Shown: one piece after another, positions 30,759-34,386 of the stretch
Position numbering within the stretch: the stretch's first letter is position 1
How the letters are laid out: every line of letters starts with the position of its first letter
Assembly (NCBI RefSeq): GCF_030065885.1
Contig: NZ_JASJCS010000061.1
Coordinates: 1 to 34,386, forward strand
Length of the DNA stretch: 34,386 bases
Direction: 5' to 3'
Origin: Ilumatobacter sp.
GTDB lineage: Bacteria > Actinomycetota > Acidimicrobiia > Acidimicrobiales > Ilumatobacteraceae
The notes under the pieces: generated by a model
Seen by the model: only the letters and a program-made list of their open reading frames with translations
What the model was told of the DNA's origin: nothing
Databases searched by the model: none
Position numbers and translations under genes: made by a program

Positions 30759-31910
30759 ATGAGCACGGTCCGCCATCGCACGATCATTGCGTTCCTCGCG
30801 TGCGTCACCGTCACGGTCGCCGCCGGTGTCACGTTCCGGGCCTGGAGCGCCGACGCCGCGCCGGGCGACACGGGCACCACGTTCGTACCCCTCGCGCCCT
30901 GTCGGCTGGTCGACACCCGCCCGACCCCCGACCGCGTCGGCAGGTTCGGCGCCTTCACGATCGCCGACACGCGGACCGTCGCGGCCCACGGGACGAACGG
31001 TAACTGCACGATCAGCCCCGATGCGGTGGGGCTGTCGCTGAACGTCACCGCCGCAGGCGCCAGCTCCCCGACGTTCCTGACGATCTGGCCCGGTGGTCCA
31101 CGCCCGCTCGCGTCCAGCCTGAACCCGGTGCCCGGTCAGCCGCCGACCCCCAACGCCGTCACGACCGACCTGTCAGCTGTCGGCACGTTCGACGTCTACA
31201 ACCTCGCCGGCACCGTCGATGTGATCATCGACGTGAACGGCTACCACACCGCCTCCTCGCTCCAGCAGCTCGCGGCCACCGACGACGCGCTGGAGTCGGA
31301 CGTCCAAGCGCTCCAGACCGCCGATGCTGCGCTCGAATCCGACATCCAGGCCCTCCAAGCCGGTGGCTCAGCACTGCGGTCGGACGTCGAGGCGCTCGAG
31401 ACCGCCCACGCGTCGCTGACGTCGGAGGTCACGGATCTGGGGGATGCACACGCGGCACTCGAAGCAGCGGTCGCGGAGCAGTTCGCGAACCGGTACTCCC
31501 CCTACCTCGTGCCTGCGGCGGCGTTCCACGCGGACTCACCGGGCGCGAACTACTTCTACAGCTTCACGACCGGGCGCTACAGCGCCGGCGACGGCTGCCA
31601 CTACGCGCCGGCGGAGCTGCCGCACGCGGCCACGATCGACAGCATCGACTTCTACCTCTACGACAACGAACCGTCGGACAACCTCACGGTCGAGCTGGTG
31701 CGGAAGGTTCTGGCCACGACCTCGAGTGCATGGCCCATCGCCGCCGGCAGGACGAGCGGCAGCTCGACGTCGATCCAGATCATCACCGACGACACGATCA
31801 CACACCCGGTGGTCGACCGCGACTACGCCTACTACCTCACCCTCTGCTTCCCGGCGAGCGGCGGGCCGCTCGAGGTCGCCGGCGCCGCGATCTACCTGAG
31901 CCCCGGCTGA
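30759..31910 (+). CDS. Secreted surface protein with PCRLVDTR domain and trimer-type coiled coil
   Basis: 383 residues. A signal or anchor segment (IIAFLACVTVTVAAGVTF, about 9-26) is followed by the domain FVPLAPCRLVDTRPTP...GTVDVIIDVNGYH (about 42-163), a module frequent in cell-surface proteins of Acidimicrobiia and related bacteria. Next is a coiled coil (about 168-238) built of four 14-residue repeats of the form ALESDVQALQTADA, then a strand-rich C-terminal domain (about 240-383) ending AAIYLSPG. Cys48 and Cys83 could form a disulfide. The ribosome site GGGAGG lies 5 nt before the ATG at 30759; the longer upstream frame lacks a ribosome site. The layout suggests a stalk carrying a head domain, perhaps adhesive; this is inference. 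Confidence 0.87.
   Translation: MSTVRHRTIIAFLACVTVTVAAGVTFRAWSADAAPGDTGTTFVPLAPCRLVDTRPTPDRVGRFGAFTIADTRTVAAHGTNGNCTISPDAVGLSLNVTAAGASSPTFLTIWPGGPRPLASSLNPVPGQPPTPNAVTTDLSAVGTFDVYNLAGTVDVIIDVNGYHTASSLQQLAATDDALESDVQALQTADAALESDIQALQAGGSALRSDVEALETAHASLTSEVTDLGDAHAALEAAVAEQFANRYSPYLVPAAAFHADSPGANYFYSFTTGRYSAGDGCHYAPAELPHAATIDSIDFYLYDNEPSDNLTVELVRKVLATTSSAWPIAAGRTSGSSTSIQIITDDTITHPVVDRDYAYYLTLCFPASGGPLEVAGAAIYLSPG
31287..31454 (+). repeat. Four 42-bp in-frame repeats coding the coiled coil
   Basis: Units start at 31287, 31329, 31371 and 31413, each coding 14 residues (two heptads); a partial fifth begins at 31455. Codon drift between units shows the repeat is old or under protein-level selection. 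Confidence 0.85.
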
Positions 31911-31922
31911 TCGCTACCCGCC

Positions 31923-31936
31923 GCTACGGCCGTAGC
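31923..31936. terminator. 14-bp palindrome at the 3' end of hypB
   Basis: GCTACGGCCGTAGC is a perfect palindrome that includes the hypB stop codon. It lies between convergent genes, so it may act as a bidirectional transcription stop. Confidence 0.35.
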
Positions 31937-32715
31937 CACTCGGCGACCCGGTCGACACCGTCGCCGGTCCTTGCACTGACCTCGACGACCTCGACGGTCG
32001 GATTGACCTGGCGCAGGTGCTCGTAGAACGCGTCGAGGTCGAAGTCGAGATGCGGCAGCAGGTCGATCTTGTTGACGAACACGGCGTCGACGGCGTGGAA
32101 CATCACCGGGTACTTGAGCGGCTTCTCCTCGCCCTCGGTGATCGCGTACACCATCGCCCGCCGGTCTTGGCCGACGTCGAACTCGGCGGGGCACACGAGG
32201 TTGCCGACGTTCTCGATCAGCACCACGTCGAGCTCGCTGAGCGGCAGGCGGGACAGACCCGAACGGACCATGACCGCGTCGAGGTGGCACTCCCCGCCGA
32301 ACCCGGCATCGGTGTTGACGAGCGCGATCGCTGCGGTCCCGACGTCGGCCAGCGCATCGGCGTCGATCGACGTCGCGATGTCGCCCTCGAGGACACCGAC
32401 CCGCACGCCGGACGCAGCAAGCTCGGGGATCGCTCGTCGCAGCAGGCTCGTCTTGCCGGCGCCGGGCGACGACATCAGGTTGACCATCCGCACACGGTGC
32501 TCGGCGAGGTCGTCGCGGTTGCGTTGCGCGATCCGGTCGTTCTCGTCGAGGATCGTCTCGAGGATCTGGACCCGCTCGGTGCCCGTCTCGTACCCGCTGT
32601 GGTCGCCGACGTCGCGGTGACCGTGTCGGTCCTGGCCGTCGCCACCGTCGTCATGGTCTCCGTCATGGTCGTGGACGTGCACGGTGCCGTCGGGATGGCG
32701 GTGGAAGCGACCCAT
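31924..32715 (-). CDS. hypB: Hydrogenase nickel incorporation GTPase HypB
   Basis: A SIMIBI-class GTPase that helps insert nickel into [NiFe]-hydrogenase large subunits. 263 residues. The N-terminus is His/Asp-rich (nine His in the first 40 residues), a nickel-storage feature. The N-terminal CxxCGC metal site of E. coli HypB is absent. The G domain has P-loop SSPGAGKTSLL, the EGDIATSIDA loop, GGECHLDAVMV and ENVGNLVCPAEFDVGQ (metal-site Cys/His residues), and NKIDLL. ATG at 32715 begins 6 nt after the hypA stop, so hypA and hypB form an operon. No hydrogenase structural gene lies in the window. Confidence 0.97.
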   Translation of the reverse strand: MGRFHRHPDGTVHVHDHDGDHDDGGDGQDRHGHRDVGDHSGYETGTERVQILETILDENDRIAQRNRDDLAEHRVRMVNLMSSPGAGKTSLLRRAIPELAASGVRVGVLEGDIATSIDADALADVGTAAIALVNTDAGFGGECHLDAVMVRSGLSRLPLSELDVVLIENVGNLVCPAEFDVGQDRRAMVYAITEGEEKPLKYPVMFHAVDAVFVNKIDLLPHLDFDLDAFYEHLRQVNPTVEVVEVSARTGDGVDRVAEWLRP

Positions 32716-32721
32716 GACGCC

Positions 32722-33084
32722 CTACGTCGCCGCCCGGTCGGCCGCGGCCGGCGACGCGACGTCGATCGACTCGACCAGGAACTCCTCACCGCTCACGAGA
32801 TCGGTGTTGACGCCGCCGCACGCCCCGCAGCTCCGCACCGGCATGTCGAGTGTCGTCGACGCGCCGCAGTCGCGACACACGATCACCGCCGGTACATGGT
32901 CGACCTCCAGGCGTGCGCCCGCCAACGGCGTGTCACGCACCTGCAGCTCCCAGCAGTACGCGAGCGTGTCGGGCACGACCTGTCGGAAGTGGCCGATGCG
33001 GACTCGGACCACCTCGACCTCCCGCCCGGCGGCGTGCTGGGCAACGGTCGAGGCGATCGACCGGCACAAGGAGAACTCGTGCAT
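32722..33084 (-). CDS. hypA: Hydrogenase maturation nickel metallochaperone HypA
   Basis: Delivers nickel together with HypB. 120 residues. The N-terminal nickel site MHEFSLC (His2, Glu3) requires the ATG at 33084 as start, although the frame is open upstream. The zinc site is two CxxC pairs: CRDC and CGAC. TACGGT lies 7 nt upstream, a possible leaderless-type -10. It is 75 bp downstream of the AraC-type gene and could also be read from it. Confidence 0.95.
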   Translation of the reverse strand: MHEFSLCRSIASTVAQHAAGREVEVVRVRIGHFRQVVPDTLAYCWELQVRDTPLAGARLEVDHVPAVIVCRDCGASTTLDMPVRSCGACGGVNTDLVSGEEFLVESIDVASPAAADRAAT

Positions 33085-33159
33085 GCGCGGCACCGTAGGC
33101 GGCAGGCGAGTGCACCGTCCATCTGCTCCACGCATCGAGCACCGGATCGTCGGGCGCGT

Positions 33160-34218
33160 TCACGACCGCAACGTCTGCGACGGCGACTCGCCGAAGCGCT
33201 CGCGATACGTCACCGCGAACCGCCCGAGGTGGGCGATGCCCCACCTCGACGCGATGTCGGTCACCGTGATGCCGGCGCCCGGCGCTGCGTCGGCGAGGTC
33301 GGCGCGGGCCCGCTCGAGCCGACGGTTGCGGATGTATGCCGTGATCGTCTGGCTGAGGTCCTCGGAGAACTGCTGCTGGAGCGTGCGCACGCTGACTCCG
33401 ACCGACGCAGCGATGTCGGCGACGGCCAGGCCGGCCGACAGGTTGCGCTCGATGTGGTCGCACGCAGCGCGCACCGTGTTGCGCACGGGAGCCGTCGCCG
33501 GCTCGAGCAGCTCGGAGTAGTTCGACGGCTGGCTGTACAGCAGCGAGCTCATCGCGAACTCCTCGAGCTGTCCGTGACCGACGCCGGAATGGAGCAGCGA
33601 CGCCCGTTCGTAGAGCTCGGCGTGCAGCATCTGCAAGGCGAAGTTCCAGCGGCTCGCTCGCGGGCTCGTGAGGTCGAACGCCGGCTCGAACTCGATCGGG
33701 CCCGGCAGCGAGCGACCGAGCAACCGGCTGAGATGGACGTCGAAGGCGGTCCGGTCGATGCGGACCACGAGGTGTGCGGCGTCCGCATCGCAGTCGAGCA
33801 CCATCGGCTCGCCCGGTCGAGGGACGACGGCGTGGACCGGGCTCGCGTCGATGACCTCCTCCCCGACCGTGACACGCGACGTGCCGTTCGCCGGGACCAT
33901 CACCAACACGTCGTCGGGGAGTCGCTGCACCTCGACCCGCGCCGCGGTCGTGTAGTCGAGGTAGCCGAGCGTGACGTCGCGGACGAGCACGCCGTGGAAC
34001 GACGACCCGAACGCCTCGTGGTCGCCGTCGGCGACGTGCACCCGATGAACGCCCAGGAGGTCCCGACCGAACATCGCCGCTTCGGCGGGATCGTCGGCGG
34101 CGTAGATGCCGTGCCGACCGAGCGCGGGCGGCAGCCCTCGCGGCTTGAGGCGAGGTCGCGGCTCGTCCCGCGTCCGCCGCGTGTTGAGGGTCTGGAGCCG
34201 GGTCAGGCGCCCGGGCAT
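33160..34218 (-). CDS. AraC-family transcriptional regulator
   Basis: About 352 residues. The N-terminal part (about 30-205) looks like the AraC-binding-like domain (VLVMVPANGTSRVTVGEEV, AVVPRPGEPM). The C-terminal HTH_18 domain has two helix-turn-helix units: LAVADIAASVGVSVRTLQQQF and ITVTDIASRWGIAHLGRFAVTYRERFGESP. ATG at 34218 has GAGGA 10 nt upstream and is preferred to GTG 34242. Located just upstream of hypA on the same strand; it may control the hyp genes or a neighbouring transcript to the right. The inducer is unknown. Confidence 0.9.
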   Translation of the reverse strand: MPGRLTRLQTLNTRRTRDEPRPRLKPRGLPPALGRHGIYAADDPAEAAMFGRDLLGVHRVHVADGDHEAFGSSFHGVLVRDVTLGYLDYTTAARVEVQRLPDDVLVMVPANGTSRVTVGEEVIDASPVHAVVPRPGEPMVLDCDADAAHLVVRIDRTAFDVHLSRLLGRSLPGPIEFEPAFDLTSPRASRWNFALQMLHAELYERASLLHSGVGHGQLEEFAMSSLLYSQPSNYSELLEPATAPVRNTVRAACDHIERNLSAGLAVADIAASVGVSVRTLQQQFSEDLSQTITAYIRNRRLERARADLADAAPGAGITVTDIASRWGIAHLGRFAVTYRERFGESPSQTLRS

Positions 34219-34268
34219 CGTGAACCGTTCCTCGCCGTCCACGCACCACGGATGACGGCGGCGGAAAT

Positions 34269-34338
34269 CGGATAGCAGGATTGCGCGTATTGCACCGTTT
34301 GTGGACAGTAGCTGCGCGGGGCGGATAGCTGCAATGCG
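34269..34338. promoter_or_regulatory. Direct repeats upstream of the AraC-type gene, candidate operator
   Basis: A 17-bp element beginning CGGATAGC occurs at 34269-34285 and 34322-34338 (14 of 17 identical), 53 bp apart, about five helical turns. TAGCTGC recurs at 34308 and 34326. AraC-family proteins typically bind direct repeats. Confidence 0.5.
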
Positions 34339-34353
34339 TCAAGTGGATCTACG

Positions 34354-34373
34354 TTGTGCTTCCTGGAGCACAA
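34354..34373. repeat. 7-bp-stem hairpin near the right edge
   Basis: TTGTGCT and AGCACAA flank the loop TCCTGG. The window ends 13 nt later, so its neighbour gene cannot be seen. It may be a terminator of a gene beyond the edge or an operator half. Confidence 0.55.
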
Positions 34374-34386
34374 GGGGCAAAGGTCC

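Noticed and set aside
1..34386. CRISPR array, toxin-antitoxin pair or phage structural genes
   Set aside because: No repeat-spacer pattern, no paired small toxin/antitoxin frames and no phage proteins recognised.

Overview
The window is a high-GC chromosomal segment from an actinobacterium, most likely class Acidimicrobiia (Ilumatobacter-like). The grounds are the gene content (mycothione reductase, an F420-type split-barrel oxidoreductase, a class II ribonucleotide reductase, an ECF42-type sigma factor, a DUF222/HNH protein), actinobacterial SOS boxes of the form CGAAC-N4-GTTCG, the gene order around lexA, and surface proteins with the PCRLVDTR domain. The taxonomic call is inference. Genes are dense and run on both strands up to about 27.1 kb. 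From 27.1 to 30.7 kb the DNA is gene-poor and looks accessory.

Layout. 1-5.7 kb: DNA-precursor and SOS block. It holds nrdJ (cut by the left edge) with a promoter bearing NrdR-box-like sites, a RibD_C/DHFR-fold reductase, nrdR, a small membrane LysM protein and lexA. The LysM gene and lexA diverge from an intergenic region with five tandem SOS-box-like sites. The order nrdR - LysM protein - lexA is the same as in mycobacteria. 5.7-12.3 kb: a leftward run miaB-miaA-dapF-hflX, with every junction a 4-bp stop/start overlap, followed by a DapC-like aminotransferase and a Pro-rich membrane protein. 12.3-17 kb: rightward metabolic genes (F420/FMN split-barrel protein, mycothione reductase, membrane protein, zinc alcohol dehydrogenase, enolase-superfamily enzyme). 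17-19.2 kb: recA with a SOS-controlled promoter, followed by a VOC protein where recX would be expected, then a DUF983 protein. 19.2-26.9 kb: membrane protein, PhyH-type dioxygenase, amidohydrolase, a DGPF/YCII protein overlapping an ECF42-like sigma factor, a DUF222/HNH protein, and an acyl-CoA dehydrogenase with a VOC protein. 26.9-27.1 kb: tRNA-His and tRNA-Lys. 27.1-30.7 kb: a sparse zone starting at tRNA-Lys, with two gene-free stretches of about 0.7 kb, a tandem repeat, an orphan perfect SOS box and three lineage-specific secreted or membrane proteins. 30.7-34.4 kb: a coiled-coil surface protein, hypB and hypA for nickel hydrogenase maturation, and an AraC-type regulator with direct repeats upstream.

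How the parts work together. The left third links dNTP supply (NrdJ under NrdR) with DNA-damage control (LexA, RecA and a probable SOS division inhibitor). Many genes have a -10-like hexamer 6-8 nt before the start codon and no Shine-Dalgarno sequence, which predicts widespread leaderless mRNAs, lexA included. I saw no CRISPR array, transposase or intact integrase.
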